This document shows, piece after piece, positions 6,984 to 14,667 of a stretch of DNA of 15,549 nucleotides (its first letter is position 1; the number at the start of each line of letters is the position of its first letter). Location: positions 1 to 15,549 of the forward strand of contig CAZJWK010000066.1 in the NCBI GenBank assembly GCA_964549595.1, written 5' to 3'. Under the pieces are notes generated by a model, which made no database searches, was not told where the DNA came from, and worked only from the letters and a program-made list of their open reading frames with translations. The DNA comes from CAZQQN01 sp964549595 (lineage in GTDB: Bacteria; Bacteroidota; Bacteroidia; CAILMK01; CAYYUA01). Both the position numbers and the translations under genes were made by a program.

Positions 6984-8117
6984 ATGCGCGTATACCTGGA
7001 TAATGCTGCCACCACACCTATGGATGATCAAGTCCGTGAACGGGTTTGTGAAGTCATGCGGGAAAATTATGGAAATCCTTCATCTATTCATGAACAAGGG
7101 CGCCAATCCAGAACCATTGTGGAAAAGGCAAGGAAATCCGTAGCCAATATACTGGAGGTAGCTCCCGGTGAAATTTTTTTCACTTCGGGGGGTACAGAAG
7201 CTGATAATATGGCCCTGAATTGTGCTGTTTTCCATCGTGGGGTGAACCATATTATTACCTCAAAAATTGAGCATCATGCTGTACTTCACCCCATAGAACG
7301 TTTAGAACAGTTAGGCTATGTAGTAGTGGACTATGTAAAATTAACCGAGAGGGGTCATATTGACCTGAATCATTTGGAAGAATTGCTCCAGCAGAATAAG
7401 GATAAAAACACCATGGTTTCCTTGATGCATGCCAATAATGAGATCGGTAACCTGCTTGATATCCAGCAAGCAGGGCAGTTGTGCGAAATTTATCAAGCGT
7501 TATTTCATTCGGATACAGTGCAGACTGTTGCTCATTTACCAATAGCCATCAAGGATAGCAAGCTGGACTTTATGACTGCCTCAGCCCATAAGTTTCATGG
7601 GCCTAAAGGCATCGGGTTTATTTATATCAACAACGAGGTTCAGGTTAAGCCTTTTATTCACGGTGGTTCACAGGAAAGGAACATGCGGGGTGGAACGGAA
7701 AACATTTACGGTATTGCCGGCTTGGCCAAAGCCATGGAAATTTCTTATGAGGAGTTGGAATCGCAAAAAGCACAGGTTCAGGAATTAAAGGATTATATGC
7801 AAAACCGGTTACAGGAAAGCATACCGGATGTGGCCTTTAACGGGGATGTCTCGCCCGAAAATAGCCTTTACACCGTATTGAATGTGGGATTGCCCTCCTC
7901 TCCCAATGCAGAAATGCTGCTCTTTAATCTGGATATTGAAGGGGTTTCGGCTTCAGGGGGCAGCGCATGTTCTTCGGGATCGGATATTGGCTCTCATGTA
8001 CTGAATGAAATCCTTGGTGAGGAAAATGACCGGATTAATGTCCGGTTTTCCTTTTCGAAGTATAACACAAAGGAAGAAATTGATTTTACCGTGGATAAGT
8101 TGAAATCCCTGCTTTAA
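6984..8117 (+). CDS. Cysteine desulfurase, NifS/IscS-type
   Basis: PLP-dependent class V aminotransferase-fold enzyme of 377 aa that removes sulfur from cysteine for Fe-S clusters or thiolated tRNA. It opens with YLDNAATTP (4-12). EHHAV (96-100) supplies the His that stacks on PLP, SAHKFHGPKG (200-209) carries the Schiff-base Lys203, and RGGTEN (235-240) is conserved. The persulfide cysteine Cys329 lies in the extended loop SASGGSACSSGS. That loop and GSACSSG place it in group I (NifS/IscS) rather than SufS. No iscU, iscA or Fe-S regulator is nearby, so it may be a general sulfur donor or a second copy. The start follows the glmM terminator by 20 bases, with a weak TAAATTG just upstream. Confidence 0.92.
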   Translation: MRVYLDNAATTPMDDQVRERVCEVMRENYGNPSSIHEQGRQSRTIVEKARKSVANILEVAPGEIFFTSGGTEADNMALNCAVFHRGVNHIITSKIEHHAVLHPIERLEQLGYVVVDYVKLTERGHIDLNHLEELLQQNKDKNTMVSLMHANNEIGNLLDIQQAGQLCEIYQALFHSDTVQTVAHLPIAIKDSKLDFMTASAHKFHGPKGIGFIYINNEVQVKPFIHGGSQERNMRGGTENIYGIAGLAKAMEISYEELESQKAQVQELKDYMQNRLQESIPDVAFNGDVSPENSLYTVLNVGLPSSPNAEMLLFNLDIEGVSASGGSACSSGSDIGSHVLNEILGEENDRINVRFSFSKYNTKEEIDFTVDKLKSLL

Positions 8118-8231
8118 GGATTTTTCTTGATTGTACCCTTTGCTTATTAAATCCCGGGGTTTACTAAAAAATTAAGTGGGATTAAATTTTTTATTAAATT
8201 GGCTCTTTATTTAGGAATAAAAATTAAACTT

Positions 8232-10310
8232 ATGATTAGGGTCATTTTCACTTATTTATTGGCTTGCTTATCAGGAATTTTGTTTTTAGCTCCGTTTTTC
8301 GCTAATGCCCAAAGTGCCAGCCAAGTACAATCCGTCATGTTGGAGGCAGAGGTTTCGAAAGATCCTGCCACAATTAAACTTAAATGGGGAACCAATCCGA
8401 ATGCCACGGATTATGATGTTTTACGTAAACAATTTGGAGCCGGCTCATGGGATAGTTTGACTCAGAATTCTTCCCAGGATACCACTTTCACGGATCAATC
8501 CGTTCAGGTGGGAGCGCACTACCAATACCGGGTTGTTAAAGAAAAAAATGACACAGCCATAGGTTCCGGTAATATTAATTCCGGTATTGAGGTTCCGGCT
8601 CGTCATTTCAGGGGGCATCTTGGTTTGCTTATTGAAAGCAGTCTGAAGGATTCCCTTTCCGATGCTTTGCATCAATTAAAGATGGATTTGTATGGCTCAG
8701 GATGGAGTGTGCATCCTATGTATATCGATACTTCCCTTTCTGTTGTTTCGGTAAGGGATAGCATCAAAAAGCTTCAGCAAGAATATCCGAATGACTTTAA
8801 CACCGTTTTTCTCTTTGGGGAGGTGCCTGTTCCCTATTCCGGAAACTTTGCGGGAAGTCAGTTTATCCCAAGGCCTCCGGATGGTCACAAAGACAAACAT
8901 AGTGGGGCTTGGCCTGCTGATTTGTATTATGGCGAATTAGATGGCAATTGGACAGATAATCGCGCAATGGATACCGGGTCAAATTACCCTCGAAATCACA
9001 ATGTTCCGGGTGATAACAAATTTGACCAATCTATTTTGCCGCAATACCCGGGATTCCCAATGCAGGTGGCTTCAAAAATTGAACTTAGGGTTGGTAGGGT
9101 TGATTTTTCCAACATGCCTATTTTCAGTGAATCGCAATACGAATTGCTTAGGCGTTATATCAAAAAGAACCATGCCTACCGGCATGGCGAGGTAACCATA
9201 AAAAGGCAAGGAGTTTTGGAAGACAACTTTAATCTACCTGAGGGCTTTGCTCAGAATGGTTACCGGAATTTCGCCCCTTTATTGGGCAGAAAAAATGTCA
9301 AAGATGGAGATTATTCAGGGGCTCTGAACAATGGGAATTATTTGTGGTCGTATGGAGCAGGAGCAGGTGCTGATAATTTTAGAAGTGCCTCTGGAATAGT
9401 CAGTTCAAGCGACTTTGTCAGTGATTCTTTTCATAGCGTATTTTCCTTGCTTTTTGGTAGTTACTTCGGGGATTGGGACAGCCAGGATAATTTAATGAGA
9501 GCGGCTTTGGCCTCTAAAGGCAATATTTTAGCTTCTGCCTGGGCCGGTAGGCCGCATTGGCATTTTGCTCCAATGGGGCTCGGTGCATCCATTGGTTATT
9601 GTGCAAAAATTACTCAGAATAATGCCAGGATAAGAAACAACAATCCCCTTTATTGGCAGGGCGCCTATGCCGGAGGTACTCATGTCGCTTTAATGGGTGA
9701 CCCAACCTTAACGATGTATAACTTTCCCGGGCCAAAGGGTATTGATCATAACGTGCTCAGAAGTACTGATGGTAAAACAGATGGCGTAAGATTAACCTGG
9801 GAAGCTTCAGCTAAGGCAGATGGATATGTGGTATACCGCTGGGATACAAGCAAAGAAAGGTATGCAAAAATCAATAAAAACCTGGTTACTGACACTAATT
9901 TTAAGGATTTTCAAATTGAAATGGATACCCATGCTTATATGGTAAGGGCTAAGCGGCTTCAGTCTACCCCAAGTGGTAGTTATTATAACTTGAGTCAAGG
10001 GGTTTTTGACACGGCCAAAAATTTAGACCCCTCTTCCGGAAGAAAAATGGCGGACCAAAGGCAGAATATGGAAGTTTTTCCGAATCCGAGCAATGGAGAA
10101 GTCAATGTTCAGCTCGAGCATTCGGAAAAAAGCGGAGACCAATATTTGAAGGTGGTTTCCCTTAGCGGGGTTGAGGTAAAGAAAATTGATATTGTCCCCT
10201 CCCAAAAGGATTTCAATCTGGATTTGAAGGCTTTAAAGCCGGGCGCTTACTTTATCGAATGGCATAACGGGCAAACAGTAAACACGGAAAAGGTTGTTAT
10301 TAACCAGTAA
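8232..10310 (+). CDS. T9SS-secreted protein with gingipain (C25)-like core, apparently without catalytic residues
   Basis: ATG at 8232 is preferred over the in-frame TTG at 8199 because the protein then opens with a classical signal peptide, MIRVIFTYLL onward, ending FANA/QS at 26/27; this gives 692 aa. A fibronectin III-like segment covers about 32-122. A core of about 400 residues carries landmarks seen in C25-like proteins: VFLFGEVPVP (192-201), ADLYYGELDG (229-238), RVGRVDF (286-292) and GDPTLTMYN (489-497). A second Fn3-like segment covers about 520-600. The last 80 residues (613-692) are a type A T9SS sorting domain starting MEVFPNPSNGEVNV and ending EKVVINQ. The expected catalytic His and Cys sites read SYGAGAGAD and LFGSYFGDWD, so proteolysis is doubtful. 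The protein should be exported to the cell surface or medium; its ligand is unknown. Confidence 0.83.
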   Translation: MIRVIFTYLLACLSGILFLAPFFANAQSASQVQSVMLEAEVSKDPATIKLKWGTNPNATDYDVLRKQFGAGSWDSLTQNSSQDTTFTDQSVQVGAHYQYRVVKEKNDTAIGSGNINSGIEVPARHFRGHLGLLIESSLKDSLSDALHQLKMDLYGSGWSVHPMYIDTSLSVVSVRDSIKKLQQEYPNDFNTVFLFGEVPVPYSGNFAGSQFIPRPPDGHKDKHSGAWPADLYYGELDGNWTDNRAMDTGSNYPRNHNVPGDNKFDQSILPQYPGFPMQVASKIELRVGRVDFSNMPIFSESQYELLRRYIKKNHAYRHGEVTIKRQGVLEDNFNLPEGFAQNGYRNFAPLLGRKNVKDGDYSGALNNGNYLWSYGAGAGADNFRSASGIVSSSDFVSDSFHSVFSLLFGSYFGDWDSQDNLMRAALASKGNILASAWAGRPHWHFAPMGLGASIGYCAKITQNNARIRNNNPLYWQGAYAGGTHVALMGDPTLTMYNFPGPKGIDHNVLRSTDGKTDGVRLTWEASAKADGYVVYRWDTSKERYAKINKNLVTDTNFKDFQIEMDTHAYMVRAKRLQSTPSGSYYNLSQGVFDTAKNLDPSSGRKMADQRQNMEVFPNPSNGEVNVQLEHSEKSGDQYLKVVSLSGVEVKKIDIVPSQKDFNLDLKALKPGAYFIEWHNGQTVNTEKVVINQ

Positions 10311-10351
10311 AAGTCCGGTAAGATGGCGAATTGGGCTTGAGGGCATTGGTC

Positions 10352-11068
10352 TTAGGTCCATATCAATACTTGCCAGCGGTATGCCCAGAGCCAAGTGATC
10401 CTATAATGGGTCAAACCTGCTTCCTTTAAGAGCTTTTCCAGATCTTTTCTTTTAAAAGCCCTTAAGACGGATAATGGGCCGTCATTTTTAACCATAGAAG
10501 ATTTGGAGCACAAATTGACGAGGCCCTTAGTGAAATAATAGGGAACAGGATCCCGGTGAAGATCATTGATGAGGATTGCGGTTGAAGTTTGCTTTTGAAG
10601 CTGCTTTAAGAAGTTCACCAACGTTTGGTCTGTGAAATGATGGCAAAACAAAGTCATCAAAACCACATCGAATTCCCTGGATTGGAATGATTCCGAAAAA
10701 ATATCCTCACTTTGGAAATTTATCTCCGGATCAGAAATCCAATTTTCCGCAAATCGAATGATATTGGGATTGGCATCAATGCCTGTCAGGGTTACCGGTA
10801 AATTTTGTTTTGAAGCCCATTTACCTACTAATTGAAGCAAATCTCCTCCGCCGCAACCTAAATCAGCAATTTTTACGGGATCTGATAACGCTTTTAGTGA
10901 GGGTTTCAACTTGTTCAGGCCATTGATTAATGTGTTTTGCCCCCCTAACCAACGGTTGATAATGGCTAGTTCCCTGAGTGCTTGTTCCACTTCATAGCCT
11001 TCAATTTCCAGCTCATCCATGATTTCTTCCTGATGGCTCCTGCGGCTAAAATCCGGGAAGATGTTCAT
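10352..11068 (-). CDS. Class I SAM-dependent methyltransferase of the type III PKS cluster
   Basis: Protein of 238 aa with a Rossmann methyltransferase core: motif I IADLGCGGGD at 67-76, the acidic residue Asp98 in GIDANPN, an SEDIF segment (120-124) and FDVVLMTLFCHHF (133-145), followed by a C-terminal region with an RKDLEKLLKEAGL helix. The N-terminal helical segment (FPDFSRRSHQEEIMDE) before the core is probably the substrate cap. The gene begins 4 bases after the stop of the type III PKS gene on the same strand, so it is almost certainly cotranscribed and perhaps translationally coupled. It probably methylates the polyketide phenol or quinone, as SrsB does in the Streptomyces srs operon. 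The exact O- or C-position cannot be told. It converges with the T9SS gene across 41 bases without a clear terminator. Confidence 0.86.
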   Translation of the reverse strand: MNIFPDFSRRSHQEEIMDELEIEGYEVEQALRELAIINRWLGGQNTLINGLNKLKPSLKALSDPVKIADLGCGGGDLLQLVGKWASKQNLPVTLTGIDANPNIIRFAENWISDPEINFQSEDIFSESFQSREFDVVLMTLFCHHFTDQTLVNFLKQLQKQTSTAILINDLHRDPVPYYFTKGLVNLCSKSSMVKNDGPLSVLRAFKRKDLEKLLKEAGLTHYRITWLWAYRWQVLIWT

Positions 11069-11072
11069 TCAT

Positions 11073-12167
11073 TTAATCATTGAATTCAAAAAGGCTTGTC
11101 TCAACCGTCAAACCAGGCCCAAATGCCATTCCCAGGATTAAAGGTTTGAAAACTTGCTCTTTCGCTTGTTTGCGTAGTTTTTCAAGGACAAACAAAATAG
11201 TGGGTGATGACATGTTTCCGAAATGGTGAAGGACAGTCCGACTCGCTGAGTTAATGAATGAAGGAAGGGGGAGGTTTTCTTCGATGACGTCAAGGATACG
11301 AATTCCTCCCGGATGGGCAGCCAAATGACCCAACTGGTCATACTGTCTTTCGTTGCGGTTGAGCAAATCATCAATACAAGGTTTAATGGGGTCCCGGATT
11401 AGGTTCGGGATATCTTTAGAAAGGAACATTTCAAAGCCTGTATCACCAATGTCCCAAGTCATGGCAGGTTTTGTATTAGGGATGATCTGGCTTTTGAAAT
11501 CCTTCATGGCAATGGCATTGTGATCAGTCTTATTGGAAGTAACCAATGCCGCAGCACTACCATCACCAAATAAGGCATTGGCAATAAGTTGTTCCTTGTT
11601 TTGATGGGCCTGAAAATGAAGGCTGCAAAGTTCAACCGCTACAACCAGGACTTTGGCATTGGGTTGGGAGTGGGTAATATGGCGAGCTGTTTTAAGGGCA
11701 TTGAAGACCGCATAGCATCCCATGAAATGAATACCCGTTCGCTCAATCTCAGCCGAAAGGCCCAAATCTTCAATGAGTTCCACATCTAAACCGGGGGCAT
11801 ACATACCCGTACAGGAAACCGTTATAAGATGAGTAATAGCCTGATTAGTATACTGGGTTTGGTCAAGGCAGTTTTGGGCTGCTGCTTCTGCCAGTTTTAT
11901 GGCTTCCTGATGAAATATCGATGCCCGATCCCCTGTGGTCGGTGTATTGGCTGTTCCATTGAAAAGCTTCAGGTCATTACCGCCATTCTTAAAATCTGAT
12001 AAAACCGAATACCGGTATGCGATCCCGCTATGTTCGTAAATTTTTCTAAGCCATCGAGCATTGGAATCGTCCAGGTTTAGGTAGTCAATCATAAAGGAAG
12101 CTACTTCTTCCTGGCTAAAACGATGCTGGGGCAAGGCGGTCCCTATTGATTGAATTTGGCTCTCCAT
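11073..12167 (-). CDS. Type III polyketide synthase (chalcone-synthase-like)
   Basis: Homodimeric thiolase-fold enzyme that extends an acyl-CoA starter with malonyl-CoA and cyclises the chain to an alkylresorcinol, pyrone or similar ring. With ATG at 12167 the protein has 364 aa, normal for the family. A GTG at 12179 would add four residues (MPRN) not needed by the fold. The catalytic triad is visible: Cys151 in HFMGCYAVFNA, His285 in AAHPGGIRI and Asn318 in HFGNMSSPT. The FGDGSAAALV strand and the C-terminal GMAFGPGLTVE loop are also conserved. Its partners are a methyltransferase downstream, a UbiA prenyltransferase on the other strand and an FAD oxidoreductase. It is not a KAS III, because GNMSSPTILFVL and GPGLT are type III PKS features. 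The starter chain length cannot be read from sequence. Confidence 0.93.
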   Translation of the reverse strand: MESQIQSIGTALPQHRFSQEEVASFMIDYLNLDDSNARWLRKIYEHSGIAYRYSVLSDFKNGGNDLKLFNGTANTPTTGDRASIFHQEAIKLAEAAAQNCLDQTQYTNQAITHLITVSCTGMYAPGLDVELIEDLGLSAEIERTGIHFMGCYAVFNALKTARHITHSQPNAKVLVVAVELCSLHFQAHQNKEQLIANALFGDGSAAALVTSNKTDHNAIAMKDFKSQIIPNTKPAMTWDIGDTGFEMFLSKDIPNLIRDPIKPCIDDLLNRNERQYDQLGHLAAHPGGIRILDVIEENLPLPSFINSASRTVLHHFGNMSSPTILFVLEKLRKQAKEQVFKPLILGMAFGPGLTVETSLFEFND

Positions 12168-12190
12168 ATTTCTCGGCACAAATTAATGAC

Positions 12191-12206
12191 TAATTTGGTC
12201 AAATTA
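12191..12206. promoter_or_regulatory. Palindromic operator candidate between the type III PKS and UbiA genes
   Basis: TAATTTG-GT-CAAATTA is a perfect inverted repeat with 7-base arms and a 2-base centre, roughly midway between the divergent starts at 12167 (-) and 12236 (+). It overlaps CAAATTAA (12200-12207), which on the minus strand reads TTAATTTG, one mismatch from a -7 element for the PKS gene. It also includes TTTG (12194-12197), a possible -33 element for UbiA. A shared regulator site is inferred; the region is AT-rich, so chance is not excluded. Confidence 0.4.
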
Positions 12207-12220
12207 ATTGAAAATTTTGC

Positions 12221-12228
12221 TAACTTTT
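12221..12228 (+). promoter_or_regulatory. Weak -7 promoter candidate for the UbiA gene
   Basis: TAACTTTT differs from TAnnTTTG only at the last base. TTTG at 12194-12197 is 23 bases upstream, near the upper limit of known spacing. It ends 7 bases before the ATG at 12236, which would give an almost leaderless transcript, so it is tentative. Confidence 0.25.
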
Positions 12229-12235
12229 AAAAACG

Positions 12236-13111
12236 ATGTTAAAACGTTCTACAATTCAGCATTTGCGGTTTTCTTTTTCCATTTTCCTTTTTCCGGTTTT
12301 TGCGTTTGCATGCTCACAATACCCAATACAAAACTGGGAAAATTCATTTGTCGTTTTCATTATGCTTCATTTTTTCCTTTATCCGGCTAGCAATGGTTAC
12401 AATAGTTATTTTGACAAGGATGAGGGAAGCATTGGCGGGGTAGAAAATCCCCTTCCCGTATCCAAACAATTGTTCTGGGTTTCCTGGCTAATGGATGGCA
12501 TAGCCGTGGGTTTAAGTATGCTGATAAACTGGCGTTTAGCATTAATGGCTTTTGTGTACGGCCTGGTATCCAAAGCATACAGCCATCCGGCCATTCGTTT
12601 GAAACGTTATCCTGTTTTGTCATTGGTGATTTTAATGGTTTTTCAAGGCATTTTTCCATACGCGATGGTGGTTTTGGGCATTCAGGAATTAATGTTTAAG
12701 GACCTTTTAGCGTTTGATATTCTTGTCCCGGCCACGCTGGCCGGAATTTTCCTAACCGGCTTTTATCCGTTAACTCAAATTTATCAACACGAAGAGGATG
12801 CCCAAAGGGGCGATATAACCATGAGCCTTTTACTGGGTAAAAAAGGAACATTTATTTTTACCATTTTGGTTTGGGGCCTCAGCGTATTGGGTTTTTATTT
12901 TTACTTTAACCATTTTTTTAACACCCTTGCTTTTTGGGTTTTTCTCATTTCGGTTCTTCCTGTTGGGATATACTTAACAATTTGGTTTTATCGGGTGACA
13001 AAGGATCTGCAATTAGCCAATTTTAAAAATACGCACCGGCTTGTTATTTTGGCTTCTGGCTGTACTTCTATTTTTTTCATAGGCTTTTTCCTGGTAAAAC
13101 ATGTTTTTTAA
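12236..13111 (+). CDS. UbiA-family membrane prenyltransferase of the type III PKS cluster
   Basis: Integral membrane protein of 291 aa with about eight or nine hydrophobic segments. The two Mg2+/diphosphate motifs are recognisable: NSYFDKDEG (Asn56, Asp60, Asp62), a variant of NDxxDxxxD, and YQHEEDAQRGD with Asp188 and Asp193 for the second aspartate-rich motif. KAYSHPAIRLKRYP (113-126) corresponds to the conserved YSxPPxRLK loop. Such enzymes transfer a prenyl chain, or sometimes cyclise it, onto an aromatic acceptor within the membrane. Being wedged between type III PKS and FAD oxidoreductase genes, it probably prenylates the polyketide phenol rather than serving menaquinone synthesis, as no men genes are present. 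It starts 68 bases from the PKS start and ends with a stop overlapping the FAD gene's stop. Confidence 0.86.
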   Translation: MLKRSTIQHLRFSFSIFLFPVFAFACSQYPIQNWENSFVVFIMLHFFLYPASNGYNSYFDKDEGSIGGVENPLPVSKQLFWVSWLMDGIAVGLSMLINWRLALMAFVYGLVSKAYSHPAIRLKRYPVLSLVILMVFQGIFPYAMVVLGIQELMFKDLLAFDILVPATLAGIFLTGFYPLTQIYQHEEDAQRGDITMSLLLGKKGTFIFTILVWGLSVLGFYFYFNHFFNTLAFWVFLISVLPVGIYLTIWFYRVTKDLQLANFKNTHRLVILASGCTSIFFIGFFLVKHVF

Positions 13112-14229
13112 AAATGTTTACCATGGGTAAAAGGGATTAGCCTTTTGCCAAGTCCCGGGAAAATCTGGAAAAATTCCATCGCCAATTCGGACAAATGATT
13201 CTGGCCGAAGGCATAATCCTGTAGTTTAAGCCCGCTTCTTAACCGACTCCCAAAATTCCGGAACCAGGCCTTTTGGTATTGATTTTCCATCTCAGGTCGA
13301 TTTAATTTTCCACTTAGAAATTGCTCTATGTTTGAAGCCACGAGCTTTGCTGAATGCAAAGCCATGGCTATACCATTCCCGCAAAGGGGAGTAATCATGC
13401 CCGCTGCATCCCCGCCTGTCAATACGTGATTTTCTATCAACCGCTTTTGGGCGAAAGAAATTTCATTGATGACCAATGGTTTATCCCAAAAAAAATGGGA
13501 GGTTTCAAATATTTCTTTTAGGAAGGGATTTTGGCTTAAAACTTCCTTTTCCATTTGATTGATGTCTTTGGTTTTCTTCAGATGTTCCCTCCTTGCCAGG
13601 TAACAAAAACAATAATGATTGTTTTCCACCTTTGACAAGCCACAATAACCTCCCGGAAAATTGTGAAGGGCAATCTTATTGTCTGGTAGGTTGGTAGTAA
13701 TGTGGTACTTTACCCCAATAAAAGGAGAAGATTCATGAAGGAAATCCCGCTTTAAATGACGATCCATCGTGGAGAGTTTGCCAAAGCTCCCAATGACAAC
13801 CGGTGCCTGCAGGAAATTGCCCTTATGCGTTTTGACGGAAAACAGGTCTTTTTTAGAATCATAACTGATGGCATTGACTTTCCGGTTCGTTTGGAGGCTT
13901 ATGCCTTTATACTGGGCCACCTGAGCCAAATGATAATCCATTTGATACCGACTAATTCCAAAACCACCAAGGTCTAAAGGCAATTCCAGCGACCGCCCGG
14001 AGAAGGTTGTGACTTTCAGGGTGTCAATTTGGGGGGTTTTAAACGGAAATGGTGCTATATCATTACGAACGAGGAATTCATTCACTTCATTAGACACATA
14101 TTCTCCACAGACTTTGTGGCGGGGATATTTCCCTTTTTCCAGTACGGTAACTTTACGGTTATTTCCTCCCAATAAGATTGCGCTGGTTAATCCTGCCAAA
14201 CCCCCTCCAACAATGATAACGTCTTCCAT
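13108..14229 (-). CDS. FAD-dependent oxidoreductase, geranylgeranyl reductase-like
   Basis: Flavoprotein of 373 aa in the p-hydroxybenzoate hydroxylase fold group. An N-terminal dinucleotide site VGGGLAGLTSA (7-17) with Glu31 ends the first strand. PRHKVCGEYVS (36-46) is the cysteine motif of geranylgeranyl reductases and related FAD enzymes. TGGDAAGMITPLCGNGIAMAL (271-291) contacts the FAD ribityl and phosphate groups. The mid-protein DG motif of true hydroxylases is replaced by GSFGKLST (147-154). Two roles are possible: hydroxylation of the polyketide ring to a quinone, as with SrsC, or saturation of a prenyl chain, as in geranylgeranyl reductases. The Cys-containing motif favours the latter, but this is not settled. 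It is transcribed on its own from the right, toward UbiA, with the stop codons interlocking. Confidence 0.84.
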   Translation of the reverse strand: MEDVIIVGGGLAGLTSAILLGGNNRKVTVLEKGKYPRHKVCGEYVSNEVNEFLVRNDIAPFPFKTPQIDTLKVTTFSGRSLELPLDLGGFGISRYQMDYHLAQVAQYKGISLQTNRKVNAISYDSKKDLFSVKTHKGNFLQAPVVIGSFGKLSTMDRHLKRDFLHESSPFIGVKYHITTNLPDNKIALHNFPGGYCGLSKVENNHYCFCYLARREHLKKTKDINQMEKEVLSQNPFLKEIFETSHFFWDKPLVINEISFAQKRLIENHVLTGGDAAGMITPLCGNGIAMALHSAKLVASNIEQFLSGKLNRPEMENQYQKAWFRNFGSRLRSGLKLQDYAFGQNHLSELAMEFFQIFPGLGKRLIPFTHGKHF

Positions 14230-14325
14230 AATAATTTCTCGTTATGGGACTAATTTAGGTTTATTTAAGGAATTTTATTTAACATTTCGTAAATTAGTTA
14301 CCTATATAAAAAAAGCATTTTTGCT

Positions 14326-14604
14326 ATGGAAGAAGGTGTCATTTATCATGATGAGGATAAACAAAAGTTTTTCATAAAGATTGATGAAAATGAGGGCCAT
14401 TTGAAATACCAAAAGGATGGAAATGTGCTTGATTTTCACCACACTTATGTGCCTGAAGAATTCCGTGGACATGGTATAGCCAGTAAGATCGTAGAAAGTG
14501 CCCTTGAGTATGCCAAGAACAATAACTTTAAAGTCAAACCCACTTGCCCATTTGTGGCCGATTACATTAAAAGGCATAACGAATATTTGGATATTGTGGA
14601 TTAA
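14326..14604 (+). CDS. Small GNAT-like N-acetyltransferase (YjdJ/Gcn5-related type)
   Basis: Protein of 92 aa with the minimal Gcn5-related acetyltransferase fold. Four short strands (residues 13-42, FFIKIDENEGHLKYQ to FHHTYVP) are followed by the acetyl-CoA pyrophosphate loop VPEEFRGHGIASKIVESAL (41-59), an RGxGxA-type signature, and PTCPFVADYIKRHNEY near the C-terminus. This short family, about 90 aa, is widespread; its substrate is unknown, and small-molecule or protein acetylation are both possible. The ATG comes directly after a short AGCA-TTTT-TGCT hairpin (14314-14325) that could shield the start. It is divergent from the FAD gene across 96 bases, in which no TAnnTTTG element was found. 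It converges with a small Smr gene. Confidence 0.82.
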   Translation: MEEGVIYHDEDKQKFFIKIDENEGHLKYQKDGNVLDFHHTYVPEEFRGHGIASKIVESALEYAKNNNFKVKPTCPFVADYIKRHNEYLDIVD

Positions 14605-14633
14605 CAGGTAAATGGCGCTTTGGTTTAGCCTGT
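14604..14633. terminator. Weak hairpin between convergent GNAT and Smr genes
   Basis: ACAGGTAAA (14604-14612) pairs with TTTAGCCTGT (14624-14633) with one bulged G, giving nine pairs and an 11-base loop. It begins at the last base of the GNAT stop codon. No T-run follows on either strand, so it is at best a non-canonical terminator between the converging genes. Confidence 0.3.
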
Positions 14634-14667
14634 ATGGAGGTTAACTTGATTGATACCTTTTGCTGGG

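Noticed and set aside
8148..8186. AATCCC...GGGATT inverted repeat followed by a T-rich stretch after the cysteine desulfurase gene
   Set aside because: A 6-bp stem with a loop of about 22 bases is too weak to call a terminator.
8199..8231. TTG start for the T9SS protein
   Set aside because: It would put 11 residues before a perfect signal peptide that begins at ATG 8232.
8256..8270. Possible lipobox LLAC in the T9SS protein signal sequence
   Set aside because: It is too close to the N-terminus (Cys12), before the end of the hydrophobic core, and a clear ANA/Q cleavage site follows.
12168..12179. GTG start for the type III PKS four codons upstream of the ATG
   Set aside because: The extra MPRN residues are outside the family's conserved N-terminus, and ATG at 12167 is sufficient.
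12208..12390. Overlapping open frame in the start of the UbiA gene
   Set aside because: It is in another frame over a clear membrane protein gene and shows no recognisable protein.
14302..14577. Minus-strand open frame opposite the GNAT gene
   Set aside because: The + strand frame has a clear GNAT signature; the opposite frame is a shadow.
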